From contig CACZJF010000015.1 of the NCBI GenBank assembly GCA_902781455.1, forward strand, positions 1-51,523: DNA of 51,523 nucleotides, given 5' to 3'. The DNA comes from an uncultured Lachnospiraceae bacterium (GTDB lineage Bacteria; Bacillota; Clostridia; Lachnospirales; Lachnospiraceae). A program made the position numbers and the translations under genes. Of this stretch, positions 23,253 to 31,803 are shown in pieces; positions within the stretch are counted from its first letter, which is position 1; the number at the start of each line of letters is the position of its first letter. Below the pieces are notes generated by a model that was given only the letters and a program-made list of their open reading frames with translations, made no database searches and was not told the origin of the DNA.

Positions 23253-25070
23253 ATGAACACAGTGGTAATGATACTGAGCCTTCTTTGCGGCGTGGCATTG
23301 TTTATGTATGGCATGTCTCTGATGGGAGAGGGCTTGAAACGTGTCGCCGGCGACAAGCTGGAATCCTTCCTGTACCGCGTCACCAACACGCCCCTCAAGG
23401 GACTGCTTCTCGGTGCAGGCGTGACCTCTGTCATACAGTCTTCCTCCGCGACAACCGTCATGGTGGTCGGCTTCGTCAATTCAGGCATGATCACCCTCTT
23501 TCAGGCAATCGGCATCATTATCGGAGCCAACATCGGCACCAGCATCACCGGCTGGATCCTCTGCCTGTCTTACATAGAAGGGGCAGGAGGCATTACCAGG
23601 CTGCTGTCTTCTGCTACCATTGCCGCGGTCGCAGCCATCGCGGGCACGCTGCTTCGAATGCTCTCCAAACGGTCCGCACAGAAGCATCTCGGCGATATTC
23701 TGCTCGGATTCGCCATCCTGATGACCGGCATGCAGATGATGAGCGCTGCGGTTTCCCCGCTGCGGGAAAGCAAGGGCTTTATCGGCGCGCTCACCATGTT
23801 CTCCAACCCCTTCCTGGGTATTCTGCTCGGAATCGTCATGACGGCCATCCTGCAGAGCGCTTCCGCCGCGATTGGTATTCTGCAGGCCCTGTCCGTGACA
23901 GGCGTGATGGCATTTTCAACCGCCTTTCCCGTGATTCTGGGTATCGGCATCGGCGCCTCCTGTCCGGTTCTTCTCTCCGCAATCGGTGCGAACAAGAACG
24001 GCCAGCGAAGCGCGATTGTCTATCTTCTGATCAATGTCTTCGGCATGATTGTGTGGAGCATCGGTTTCTATTCGATCAATGCCTTTGTGCATTTTTCCTT
24101 CCTGGAAATGACCGTGGGTCCTGTCATCATCGCGATGTGGAACTCCGTCATCCGAATCATCCCCGGTTTTATCCTGCTTCCTTTCATCAAGGCGATCGAA
24201 CGGTTTACCTGCAGAATCATCCGCGATTCCGAAGAAGACCTGGAGGATATCCGCGACAGCGCAGACTTCGACCTTCTGGACGAAAGACTGCTCTCTTCGC
24301 CCACGATCGCGCTGGAGCAGTGCCGCCGCGTCATCGACGGCATGTCCCGGAAAGTCAGGAAGAATGTCGGACGTTCTCTGAATCTGATTCATGAGTTTTC
24401 TGACAGAAGGTTTGAAAAGGTGCAGCGAAAGGAAGATTTGATCGATAAATATGAATCCAAGCTCGGTGCCTACCTGGTTGTGCTGACCAAGAGCGAGATG
24501 AATTCACGGCAGACCAGGGAGCTGACATCGGATCTGCGCGTCATCGGTGATCTGGAAAGAATCGGTGACTACGCTTCAAGAATTGCGCATGTCACGAAAG
24601 AACTCTTTGATCAGAATATCCGGTTTTCCGACGCAGCCATGCACGACCTGAATGTGCTGATCGAAGCGGAGCGTGACATTGTAAACCGCACGGTTCTGTC
24701 CTATCAGGAATCGAATCCGGAAGCAGCCCTGGCGATCAAGCCTTTCCGCGCTGCGATCGCCTCCCTGTGCGAGATTCTCCGCGCACGCCACATCGGGCGT
24801 CTGCGCCGCGGAGAATGCACCATGGAGCAGGGTACCGCCTACAACGATCTTCTCGCCAGCATAGACCGGATCGCTTCCCACTGCGTCGCGATTACCGGAC
24901 AGGTACGCAGAGCCCATCAGTCGGACCCGGATTACCATGTTCATTCTCTGAAAGCCAGGGAATTAACCGAGGAAGAATACCAGAGCCTCTACACAGGTTT
25001 CCTGGATCAGTACGATGTGATCCGCAATGTTGAACGGCCGGTCAGCCTGGAGGACGAGGCTGTCCAGTGA
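23253..25070 (+). CDS. Na+/phosphate cotransporter family protein with PhoU-like domain
   Basis: A 605-residue inner-membrane protein of the NptA/YjbB family (PNaS). Two inverted-topology halves carry the QSSS motif: VIQSSSATTVMVVGF (about residues 61-75) and the more divergent ILQSASAAIGIL (about 203). Membrane segments fill about residues 1-310; residues about 340-570 are helical PhoU-like, with LRVIGDLERIGDYASRIAHV matching the PhoU consensus. Such proteins move phosphate or respond to it through the PhoU domain. Weak spacing of GGGAG before the ATG. Ends at a hairpin shared with the convergent U32 gene. Confidence 0.9.
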   Translation: MNTVVMILSLLCGVALFMYGMSLMGEGLKRVAGDKLESFLYRVTNTPLKGLLLGAGVTSVIQSSSATTVMVVGFVNSGMITLFQAIGIIIGANIGTSITGWILCLSYIEGAGGITRLLSSATIAAVAAIAGTLLRMLSKRSAQKHLGDILLGFAILMTGMQMMSAAVSPLRESKGFIGALTMFSNPFLGILLGIVMTAILQSASAAIGILQALSVTGVMAFSTAFPVILGIGIGASCPVLLSAIGANKNGQRSAIVYLLINVFGMIVWSIGFYSINAFVHFSFLEMTVGPVIIAMWNSVIRIIPGFILLPFIKAIERFTCRIIRDSEEDLEDIRDSADFDLLDERLLSSPTIALEQCRRVIDGMSRKVRKNVGRSLNLIHEFSDRRFEKVQRKEDLIDKYESKLGAYLVVLTKSEMNSRQTRELTSDLRVIGDLERIGDYASRIAHVTKELFDQNIRFSDAAMHDLNVLIEAERDIVNRTVLSYQESNPEAALAIKPFRAAIASLCEILRARHIGRLRRGECTMEQGTAYNDLLASIDRIASHCVAITGQVRRAHQSDPDYHVHSLKARELTEEEYQSLYTGFLDQYDVIRNVERPVSLEDEAVQ

Positions 25071-25083
25071 CAGGCAAATGCGC

Positions 25084-25117
25084 GCCGGACGGTTCAGTCA
25101 TAACCGAACCGTCCGGC
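25084..25117. terminator. Bidirectional hairpin between convergent genes
   Basis: A perfect 12-bp stem GCCGGACGGTTC / GAACCGTCCGGC with a 10-nt loop lies 13 bases after the Na/Pi gene stop and about 25 bases after the U32 gene stop on the other strand. T runs are absent on both sides, but position and strength suggest a shared terminator. Confidence 0.6.
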
Positions 25118-25141
25118 CAGATCCCAGGTCGGGGCTAAGAA

Positions 25142-26476
25142 CTATGCTTTCGTGTCGCGGCGCCTGATAATGTCATACCGGTCCGCGGCTCCTTCATATC
25201 TGACATACAGCTTCTGCTGCGGGTGAGGTGCGCTTTGCATCTGCTTCCCTTCTTCATCAAGAATCTCCACGATCTCAAATCCCGTATCGCTTCCGTCCGG
25301 ATGCATCAGCTCCGCGCTCTCGCCGACGGAGAACTTATTCTTCTGAATAATCTCGATATACTGATGAGTCCCGATCCGTACGACATCCTGCACACAGCCC
25401 AGGTAGGTGCACGTTTTCTCATAGGTATTGCTGTCATAGATCTGCGCGTCGCCTCCCGGCTTATGATAGAAGAACCCTGTCGTAAACGGCCGGAACGTAC
25501 AGTCACGGATCTGCCGGTGATACCAGTCCATACCGGCCTCATATGCATCGCGGCCCCGGGCAAGATTGTCCAGCGCCTTCCGGTACGTGCGGGCTGTTGT
25601 CGACACATAGAGGGCGTTCTTCATGCGGCCCTCGATCTTCAGGCTGTCTATTCCCGCGTCGATCATATCCGGAATATGCTCAATCATGCACAGATCCTTC
25701 GAATTGAACAAAAAGGTGCCCCGCTCATTTTCATAGACCGGAATCCGTTCGCCCGGCCGCGACTCTTCTTCGATCCAGGTCTGTATTCCGGAATCCGGTG
25801 CGTCAGAGGTCTGATGTATACCGTCTGAACCGCCAGGCACCGCCTCCCTGGCAATGTGGTACTGCCAGCGGCAGGGGTGCGTACACGCGCCACGGTTGGC
25901 GTCCCTGCCCGTAAAAAAGTTCGACAGCAGGCACCGTCCGGAATAGGAGATGCACATGGCGCCATGCACAAAGGCCTCGATCTCAAGACTGTCGGGAATC
26001 TGCGCACGGATCTGCGCGATCTCGGCAAGACTCAGCTCTCTGCCGCATACGACCCTCTCCGCCCCGAGCGAGTGCCAGAACAGGAAGGTTTCATAGTTTA
26101 CATTGTTTGCCTGTGTGGAAATATGAATCGGAAGATCCGGACAGATCCGCCGCGCACGCACAAAAAGACCCGGATCCGCCACCAGAAGGGCGTCCGGCTT
26201 CAGCTGTGCAAGAAAGGCCAGATAGGCGTCTGCTTTCTCCAGATCCTCGTTGTGCGCCAGAATATTCACGGTCACGTAGACCTTCACGCCATGCTCGTGC
26301 GCCAGGGCCACTCCCTGCCGCATATCCTCCTGCGTAAAATTGATCGCCTTCGCGCGCAGCGAGAAGGCTTCCCCTCCGATATAGACCGCGTCCGCGCCAT
26401 AATGCACGGCAACCTTCAGCGTCTCCAGGGAGGATGCCGGAATCAGAAGCTCCGGCAGCGCCCCTTGTCTGTGCAT
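25142..26476 (-). CDS. Peptidase U32 family protein (TrhP-like, tRNA U34 hydroxylation)
   Basis: A 444-residue cytosolic protein. The U32 signature is present in EAFVHGAMCISYSGRCLLSN, and further Cys in RGACTHPCRW complete the iron-sulfur type cysteine set known in TrhP/RlhA. U32 proteins of this kind act in prephenate-dependent tRNA 5-hydroxyuridine formation; which of the two Firmicute paralogues this is cannot be decided. The ATG at 26476 follows GAGGAGAAACAC; the 72-codon upstream extension has no support and crosses structured spacer DNA. It is the last gene of the ireB-to-U32 block, 157 bases after the YlbF-like gene. Confidence 0.88.
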   Translation of the reverse strand: MHRQGALPELLIPASSLETLKVAVHYGADAVYIGGEAFSLRAKAINFTQEDMRQGVALAHEHGVKVYVTVNILAHNEDLEKADAYLAFLAQLKPDALLVADPGLFVRARRICPDLPIHISTQANNVNYETFLFWHSLGAERVVCGRELSLAEIAQIRAQIPDSLEIEAFVHGAMCISYSGRCLLSNFFTGRDANRGACTHPCRWQYHIAREAVPGGSDGIHQTSDAPDSGIQTWIEEESRPGERIPVYENERGTFLFNSKDLCMIEHIPDMIDAGIDSLKIEGRMKNALYVSTTARTYRKALDNLARGRDAYEAGMDWYHRQIRDCTFRPFTTGFFYHKPGGDAQIYDSNTYEKTCTYLGCVQDVVRIGTHQYIEIIQKNKFSVGESAELMHPDGSDTGFEIVEILDEEGKQMQSAPHPQQKLYVRYEGAADRYDIIRRRDTKA

Positions 26477-26633
26477 GTGTTTCTCCTCATGTTGTGATTC
26501 AAGGATGTTGCGAAGCAGCAGCTTCCTCCGCAGCCGGGAACCGGAGCGCCGCAGGGCGGCTTGGCTGCGAAGCAAGCAGGGTTCCTGGTCTGCTGGGGAA
26601 TGGGCTGTGAATCTAATCCTGTCACTCTGTATC

Positions 26634-26987
26634 TCAGACCAGGATATCCTCCATGGAATCCAGGTCCAGATCCACCGTCTCCATAATGCCAAGGCTGACC
26701 TGGCGCAGAAGTCTGCACATGACCAGCTCTGCCTTCAGGTACTCATCGATCAGCGGATCACGCCTCAAAGCCTCCCGCTCATGGTACATGGCCACCTGCG
26801 CCTGCGCTGACATGCTCTCTTCAGAATTCTGGAACTGGAAGTTTTTCCGGCGAAAGTCGTTGGCTCTTTTTTTCTTCTCCGGCTCCAGCTCCAGCCGGTG
26901 CCTGGCCTCCTCATACGTCCGGAATTCCTCGCTCTCGCCGATCGCCCTGACCAGCTCCTCGAGCCTGTGCCTGATCTCATTGTCCAT
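26634..26987 (-). CDS. YlbF/YmcA-family protein
   Basis: A 117-residue all-helical cytosolic protein. The charged N-terminal helix (VRAIGESEEFRTYEEARHRL), a second helix with KKRANDFRRKNFQFQN and a C-terminal helical half place it in the YlbF/YmcA family. In Bacillus the YlbF-YmcA-YaaT complex binds RNase Y and guides mRNA maturation. Here the gene starts 10 bases after the RNase J stop codon, so a role with RNase J or RNase Y is a reasonable inference. Which of the two paralogues it resembles more cannot be settled. Confidence 0.8.
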   Translation of the reverse strand: MDNEIRHRLEELVRAIGESEEFRTYEEARHRLELEPEKKKRANDFRRKNFQFQNSEESMSAQAQVAMYHEREALRRDPLIDEYLKAELVMCRLLRQVSLGIMETVDLDLDSMEDILV

Positions 26988-26997
26988 ATCCGGCTCC

Positions 26998-28722
26998 TCA
27001 CTCTGTCTCCATCAGGATCGGAAGAATCATCGGTCTTCTCTTCGTTCTCTTCCACAGAAAGTCGCCCAGGTCGTCACGGATCGCGTTCTTAATGCGGGAC
27101 CAGTCGCTCCCGCGATTCCCGACCGCTTCTTCGATTGCTTCGTACACAACTTCCGAAGCCTCGTCCATCAGCTCCTCGGATTCCCGTACATAGACAAATC
27201 CTCTGGAGACAATATCCGGTCCGGACACCACCTGTCCTTCCTGGTCCACAGCAAGCACGACGATGATAATGCCGTCCTCTGCCAGCCTCTGGCGGTCCTT
27301 CAGGACGATATTCCCGACGTCTCCGACGCCAAGACCGTCCACCAGAATGCCGCCGCAGGGAACATGGCCTGTCACCTCGGCGTCATATTCTTCCTCGTCT
27401 GAAATCTCCAGCACGTCTCCGCTCGAAAGCATGAAGATATGCCTGGAATCATACCCAAGATAAGACGCGATCTTCGCCTGCGCGATCCTGTGCCGGTATT
27501 CCCCGTGAACGGGAATCGCATACTTCGGCTTTACCAGCGTGTAGATCAGTTTGATCTCCTCCTGACAAGGATGTCCGGATACATGGGTATCCTGGAAAAT
27601 GACCTCGGCGCCCTTGCTGTAGAGTTCATTCATCACCTTCGATACGCTTTTCTCATTGCCGGGAATCGGGTGGGACGAGAAAACAATGACATCGCCCGGC
27701 CTGATCTGCACCTTCTTGTGAATGCCGCCGGCCATGCGGGAAAGAGCCGCCATGGATTCTCCCTGGCTTCCGGTCGTAATCAGGACCAGCTGCTCATCCG
27801 TGTAGTTTTTCATCTCCTCCAGCGTGATCAGGGTGTCCTGGGGAATCGTCAGATATCCCAGCTCCTGCGCGGTGGAGATAACATTGACCATGGAACGTCC
27901 TTCGACCACCACTTTACGCTGATACTTATATGCCGTATCTATGATCTGCTGCACGCGATCCACATTGGAAGCGAAGGTTGCGACGATCAGCCGGCTGTTT
28001 CTGTGTTCCGAAAAGATCGTGTCAAATGCAAGCCCGACCGTCTTCTCTGATGCCGTATATCCTGGCCTTTCTGCATTCGTCGAATCACACATCAGGGCAA
28101 GCACGCCCTTTTTTCCGATCTCCGCAAACCGCTGCAGGTCAATCGCGTCACCGAAAACCGGCGTGTAATCCACCTTAAAGTCTCCCGTGTGAATCACCGT
28201 TCCTGCCGGGCTGTAAATCGCAAGCGCCACAGCATCCTGAATCGAATGATTCGTGCGGATAAACTCCACACGCAGCTGTCCCAGATTAATGGTCTGCCCG
28301 GGGTGTACAACCTTTCTCCGCGTCGTCTTCAGAAGCTCATGCTCATTCAGTTTCAGCTCGATCAGTCCCATCGTCAGCGTCGTTGCGTAGATCGGGACAT
28401 TCAGCTGCTTCAGAATATAAGGAAGCGCTCCGATGTGATCCTCATGTCCGTGTGTAAATACAAATCCCTTTACCTTGTCCGCGTTGTCAAGAAGATAGGT
28501 AATATCCGGAATCACCAGATCGATTCCGTACATATCATCCTCCGGAAACGCCAGACCGCAGTCAACCACTACGATCGAGTCTTCATACTCAAACGCAGTG
28601 ATATTCATACCGATGGCTTCCAGTCCGCCAAGCGGTATAATCTTCAGTTTTGATGTCTTGCTCAAAATCTCCTCTCCTTCATTTCCTTCAGCTGCCTGTG
28701 CAGCTGATTCTTTCGTCGTCAT
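26998..28722 (-). CDS. rnj: Ribonuclease J
   Basis: Metallo-beta-lactamase/beta-CASP exo- and endoribonuclease of mRNA decay and rRNA maturation. The zinc motif FTHGHEDHIGALP is near residue 90, HTGDFKVD and the beta-CASP blocks CDSTNAERPG, GSQGES, FSSHPIPGNE and HVSGHP follow in order, with a C-terminal domain at the end. The listed ATG gives 574 residues, but its ribosome site is poor. A TTG at 28663-28665 follows AAGGAGAGGAGA and would give 555 residues, the same length as Bacillus RNase J1, and begins right at the conserved SKLKIIPLGG region. I consider the TTG start at least as likely. Confidence 0.93.
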   Translation of the reverse strand: MTTKESAAQAAEGNEGEEILSKTSKLKIIPLGGLEAIGMNITAFEYEDSIVVVDCGLAFPEDDMYGIDLVIPDITYLLDNADKVKGFVFTHGHEDHIGALPYILKQLNVPIYATTLTMGLIELKLNEHELLKTTRRKVVHPGQTINLGQLRVEFIRTNHSIQDAVALAIYSPAGTVIHTGDFKVDYTPVFGDAIDLQRFAEIGKKGVLALMCDSTNAERPGYTASEKTVGLAFDTIFSEHRNSRLIVATFASNVDRVQQIIDTAYKYQRKVVVEGRSMVNVISTAQELGYLTIPQDTLITLEEMKNYTDEQLVLITTGSQGESMAALSRMAGGIHKKVQIRPGDVIVFSSHPIPGNEKSVSKVMNELYSKGAEVIFQDTHVSGHPCQEEIKLIYTLVKPKYAIPVHGEYRHRIAQAKIASYLGYDSRHIFMLSSGDVLEISDEEEYDAEVTGHVPCGGILVDGLGVGDVGNIVLKDRQRLAEDGIIIVVLAVDQEGQVVSGPDIVSRGFVYVRESEELMDEASEVVYEAIEEAVGNRGSDWSRIKNAIRDDLGDFLWKRTKRRPMILPILMETE

Positions 28723-28753
28723 GAATGCCGGAGGTTTTCACTCCCCGGCTGTT

Positions 28754-29023
28754 TTAAACCAGAGCTATATCGTCCAGCATCTGGGAAAATACATCTGAAA
28801 CAACGGCCAGCTCCTTGTCGTCCTCGACAAACTCATAGACCGCCTCCGCTTCACCGTCACGGGAGAGATCCTTCAGAATATAGGCGTCTCCGTCACCGTC
28901 CGGTGTATCACACACGAGCAGATAATCGTTGCCGAACAGCCGTGTCTGCTCCAGTACAAACAGTTCAACATCCTCGCCGCTTTCCGAGGACGCGAGTGTA
29001 ATCTTACTCATCTGTGTCTTCAT
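28754..29023 (-). CDS. DUF1292 (YrzB-like) protein
   Basis: An 89-residue acidic cytosolic protein of unknown function that in Firmicutes nearly always accompanies ireB and ruvX. The pattern [20 protein letters not shown] and [10 protein letters not shown] is that of DUF1292. It overlaps the ruvX stop codon by 20 bases. GGGAGGAATAG precedes the ATG. Confidence 0.85.
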   Translation of the reverse strand: MKTQMSKITLASSESGEDVELFVLEQTRLFGNDYLLVCDTPDGDGDAYILKDLSRDGEAEAVYEFVEDDKELAVVSDVFSQMLDDIALV

Positions 29024-29510
29024 CTTCTATTCCTCCCGGAACCGGCAGTCCTGCATTCAGCCGGTCCAGATACCCCTGCAGAATCAGCATTGCGGCAATC
29101 TCATCGACATATTCCTTGTGGTCCCGCACGCCGGTCTCATCCATCACCCGGTCAGCCGCGACCGTTGTAAGCCGCTCATCCCACAGGATGACAGGCAGAT
29201 TCGTCCGCTTCTTCAGCATCCTGCCGAACGCAAGCGTCACCTGTGCTCTCTCTCCGATTGTAGCATTCATATTCCGGGGATATCCGAGAACGATCGTCTC
29301 GGCCTGATACCGGGATGCAAGCTCACTGATCCGCGCGAGTGTCTGCCGCAGCTTGTTCTCGCTCTTTCTTCGAATGATCTCTACACCCTGGGCGGTCAGA
29401 CGCAGCGGATCCGATACTGCCACGCCAACCGTCTTGGAACCATAGTCGAGTCCGATGACCCGACTGTGCATACTGAATGACCGGTCCTGATTCTGAGGTT
29501 CAGATGTCAT
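29004..29510 (-). CDS. ruvX: Putative pre-16S rRNA nuclease / Holliday junction resolvase RuvX (YqgF)
   Basis: A 168-residue cytosolic RNase H-fold nuclease. The three acidic positions are visible: Asp in [16 protein letters not shown], Glu in [10 protein letters not shown] and Asp in [18 protein letters not shown] is the usual GxPxxM/N segment. YqgF is needed for 5' trimming of 16S rRNA precursors in E. coli; the resolvase role is older and less supported. It overlaps ireB by 4 bases (ATGA) and DUF1292 by 20, so the three are translationally coupled. N-terminal 14 residues before the conserved core are extra; an internal ATG at codon 14 is a possible alternative start. Confidence 0.92.
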   Translation of the reverse strand: MTSEPQNQDRSFSMHSRVIGLDYGSKTVGVAVSDPLRLTAQGVEIIRRKSENKLRQTLARISELASRYQAETIVLGYPRNMNATIGERAQVTLAFGRMLKKRTNLPVILWDERLTTVAADRVMDETGVRDHKEYVDEIAAMLILQGYLDRLNAGLPVPGGIEDEDTDE

Positions 29511-29779
29511 GAATGTTTCTTCCAGGCTTCATTGCGGATGTATTCCTTGAGCAGTTCCTCAACGATCTCATCCCGCTCAACCTTCATAATCATGCTTCGC
29601 GCGTTCTTATGGCTGGTAATATAAGTCGGATCGCCGGAAATGATATATCCGACAATCTGATTCACCGGGTTGTATCCCTTCTCCGTCATGGCAACATAAA
29701 CAAGCTCGAGAACCTTCTTTACGCGCATCTCGGGGTCAGTCTCAACATTAAAATACTGAGTATTATACAAATCAGCCAT
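29507..29779 (-). CDS. ireB: IreB family regulatory protein (DUF965)
   Basis: A 90-residue cytosolic protein. The conserved core [19 protein letters not shown] and [11 protein letters not shown] identify IreB, which in Enterococcus is a substrate of the Ser/Thr kinase IreK and negatively regulates cephalosporin resistance. The N-terminal threonines phosphorylated there are not in the same arrangement. It is the first gene of the operon reading to the U32 gene and has a strong promoter upstream. The alaS gene that usually precedes ireB is not here; mtaB is. Confidence 0.92.
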   Translation of the reverse strand: MADLYNTQYFNVETDPEMRVKKVLELVYVAMTEKGYNPVNQIVGYIISGDPTYITSHKNARSMIMKVERDEIVEELLKEYIRNEAWKKHS

Positions 29780-29827
29780 AGTTCGCAGCCCTCAATACCT
29801 TCCCGCTTCACCTTGCAGCTTACATCA

Positions 29828-29856
29828 AGTATATTCGATATCAGACAAAGATTCAA
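29828..29856 (-). promoter_or_regulatory. Promoter of the ireB-ruvX-rnj operon
   Basis: On the minus strand TTGAAT (29851-29856), 17 bp and TATACT (29828-29833) lie about 50 bases before the ireB ATG. Match is ten of twelve to the sigma-A consensus. Confidence 0.75.
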
Positions 29857-29875
29857 GTCACTATTGCGCTTTGAA

Positions 29876-31321
29876 TCAGCTTTGAATGACCAGACCCTTC
29901 AGCTTCCCGGTCACGGTTTTCCCTCTCAGGTCCTGCTCACTGCGCGCGAAGACTCTGATATATTCCCTGGTATAGCCGGTGTATATTGTCCCCTTGCCCG
30001 GCGCCTGCAGAGACACCAGATCCTGTGACGCATTCCGGACCTGCCCGCTGTTCGGCGTACAGACAAATCCATGTTCATCGATCTGAGCAGCCTCTTCAAA
30101 CAGAACCTCGACCTCACTGCCATCCCAGGACTGTTCGAACCGTCTGCGCATCTTCGCGTCAAGCGCGGCCAGCTCGGCCAGCCGCTCCTCCTTGACCTGC
30201 TCCGGAATCTGTCCCTTCATGCGCGCTGCCCTGGTTCCTGCCCGCATGGAGTAACGGAACAGGTGTGTCTCATACAGCCCGGCCTCCTCCAGAAAACGTC
30301 TGGTGCAGGCGAACTCCTCCGGCGTCTCTGCGGGAAATCCGACAATCACGTCCGTCGTCACCGCAGGCCGGTCGTACGCGCTGCGCAGAAGCTTCAGGCT
30401 GTCCATATATTCCGCGGCTGTATAATGGCGGTTCATCCGCTCCAGGACGGTGTCGCAGCCGCTTTGCAGGGAGAGATGAAAATGCGGGCAGATCTCCCTG
30501 ACCTGTCTCAGTCTCTGTACGAATTCCTCCGTGATGATGGTAGGCTCAAGCGATCCGAGCCGGATTCTCTCAATTCCCTCTATCCCGGAGACAGCCTCAA
30601 TCAGTCCGATCAGTCCGGATCTTTCCTGCCACGGACGCCCCGACAGCCGGACACTTTCCGGGCAGGTATCAACACCATAGGAGGAGAGATGAATTCCGGT
30701 CAGCACCACTTCACTGATTCCCTGGGAGGCAAGCCTGCGCACCTCGTCCAGCACATCCCCCTTCCGGCGGCTTCTGATGTTTCCCCTTGCAAATGGAATA
30801 ATACAGTAGCTGCAGAACATGTTGCAGCCGTCCTGCACCTTGATCCAGGCGCGCGTGTGGCCTTCGATGCGCGGAACCGACAGATCCTCATACTGGCGCT
30901 CATGCATCACATCGCTCACATTTTCCCCCGGCCTGGTCCTGTCATAGCTGCGCGCTGCCTCCATCGCAGTGAAATACTGTTCCAGCTCTTCCACAAGGCG
31001 GCTCTTGCGCCCCGATCCCAGCAGAATATCGGCGTCCAGGGGCTTTCCGGTTTTCTCCAGCGCGGTCTGCACATAACAGCCGGCAGCAACCACCACCGCA
31101 TCCGGATTGTGTTTCTTCGCCCGGCTGATCATCTGCCTGCTCTTGCGGTCTGCCATATTCGTCACGGAGCAGGTATTGATCACATAGACGTCCGCGCCGC
31201 AGGAAAAATCGACAATCGCAAACCCTGCTTCTTCCAGCAGGGCACGCATGGCATCTGTCTCATATTCATTTACCTTGCAGCCCAGCGTATGCAGAGCAGC
31301 TTTTTTCCCATCAAACCGCAA
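29876..31321 (-). CDS. mtaB: tRNA t6A37 methylthiotransferase MtaB
   Basis: A 481-residue radical SAM methylthiotransferase converting t6A to ms2t6A at position 37 of ANN-reading tRNAs. The N-terminal UPF0004 domain has its three Cys (TLGCKVN, NTCSVT, AAGCYV); the radical SAM domain has CNMFCSYCIIPFARG; a TRAM-like C-terminal part covers about residues 390-475. The start is a TTG at 31321 after GGGAGGACAGG; no in-frame ATG upstream fits the family N-terminus (HTLGCKVNEYE near residue 11). It is divergent from the HPr-like gene. Confidence 0.94.
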   Translation of the reverse strand: MRFDGKKAALHTLGCKVNEYETDAMRALLEEAGFAIVDFSCGADVYVINTCSVTNMADRKSRQMISRAKKHNPDAVVVAAGCYVQTALEKTGKPLDADILLGSGRKSRLVEELEQYFTAMEAARSYDRTRPGENVSDVMHERQYEDLSVPRIEGHTRAWIKVQDGCNMFCSYCIIPFARGNIRSRRKGDVLDEVRRLASQGISEVVLTGIHLSSYGVDTCPESVRLSGRPWQERSGLIGLIEAVSGIEGIERIRLGSLEPTIITEEFVQRLRQVREICPHFHLSLQSGCDTVLERMNRHYTAAEYMDSLKLLRSAYDRPAVTTDVIVGFPAETPEEFACTRRFLEEAGLYETHLFRYSMRAGTRAARMKGQIPEQVKEERLAELAALDAKMRRRFEQSWDGSEVEVLFEEAAQIDEHGFVCTPNSGQVRNASQDLVSLQAPGKGTIYTGYTREYIRVFARSEQDLRGKTVTGKLKGLVIQS

Positions 31322-31340
31322 GGATCCTGTCCTCCCTGTA

Positions 31341-31369
31341 TTGACTTTTCTCCTTCATGACGATAGAAT
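31341..31369 (+). promoter_or_regulatory. Promoter of the HPr-like gene
   Basis: TTGACT (31341-31346), a 17-bp spacer and TAGAAT (31364-31369) match the sigma-A consensus at ten of twelve positions, about 77 bases before the start codon. Confidence 0.75.
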
Positions 31370-31445
31370 AATTCAGAATGTGAGAAATTCGTTTATATAA
31401 GTTCTGACTGCAGACTTGAATGCTTGTATATGGAGGTTAACCATT

Positions 31446-31676
31446 ATGAAGACAGTACAGATTTCACTCAACTCAATCGACAAGGTCAAGGCATTCGTGA
31501 ACGATATCACGAAGTTTGACAACGATTTTGATCTTGTATCCGGAAGATACGTGATCGATGCAAAGTCCATCATGGGCATCTTCAGTCTGGACCTCTCCAA
31601 GCCGATTGATTTGAGTATTCACGCTGAGGATAATCTGGATGAGATTCTTGAACTCCTCAAGCCATACATGATCTGA
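31446..31676 (+). CDS. HPr-like protein lacking the phosphorylatable histidine
   Basis: A 76-residue cytosolic protein with HPr fold features: MKTVQISLNS first strand, and AKSIMGIFSLDLS, which corresponds to the regulatory Ser46 region (LKSIMGVMSL in HPr). The His15 region is replaced by NSIDKVKAF, so it cannot take phosphate from enzyme I. This resembles Crh, which acts only through Ser46 phosphorylation with CcpA, but the helix 1 sequence is further diverged. GGAGG lies 9 bases before the ATG at 31446. It is a single-gene unit with a good promoter and terminator and should be well expressed. Confidence 0.82.
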   Translation: MKTVQISLNSIDKVKAFVNDITKFDNDFDLVSGRYVIDAKSIMGIFSLDLSKPIDLSIHAEDNLDEILELLKPYMI

Positions 31677-31706
31677 TCCTGCCTCTGCCACACAGATCGC
31701 GGCGAA

Positions 31707-31728
31707 AGCGCTCCCTCAAAAGAGCGCT
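31707..31728 (+). terminator. First hairpin downstream of the HPr-like gene
   Basis: A 7-bp stem AGCGCTC / GAGCGCT with an 8-nt loop lies 30 bases after the stop codon. No T run follows directly; it may protect the 3' end or assist the stronger terminator at 31766. Confidence 0.4.
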
Positions 31729-31765
31729 GCGTTTGTGCATACAGTCCTTTTCGCTGAAACTGCCG

Positions 31766-31788
31766 CAGCTGCCCCCCCGGGGCAGCTG
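31766..31788 (+). terminator. Terminator shared by HPr-like gene and thiI
   Basis: A 10-bp stem CAGCTGCCCC / GGGGCAGCTG with a CCC loop is followed on the plus strand by TTTTGCTTTATTT. It ends the HPr-like transcript and lies 15 bases past the convergent thiI stop, where it may act in reverse too. Confidence 0.85.
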
Positions 31789-31803
31789 TTTTGCTTTATT
31801 TCT

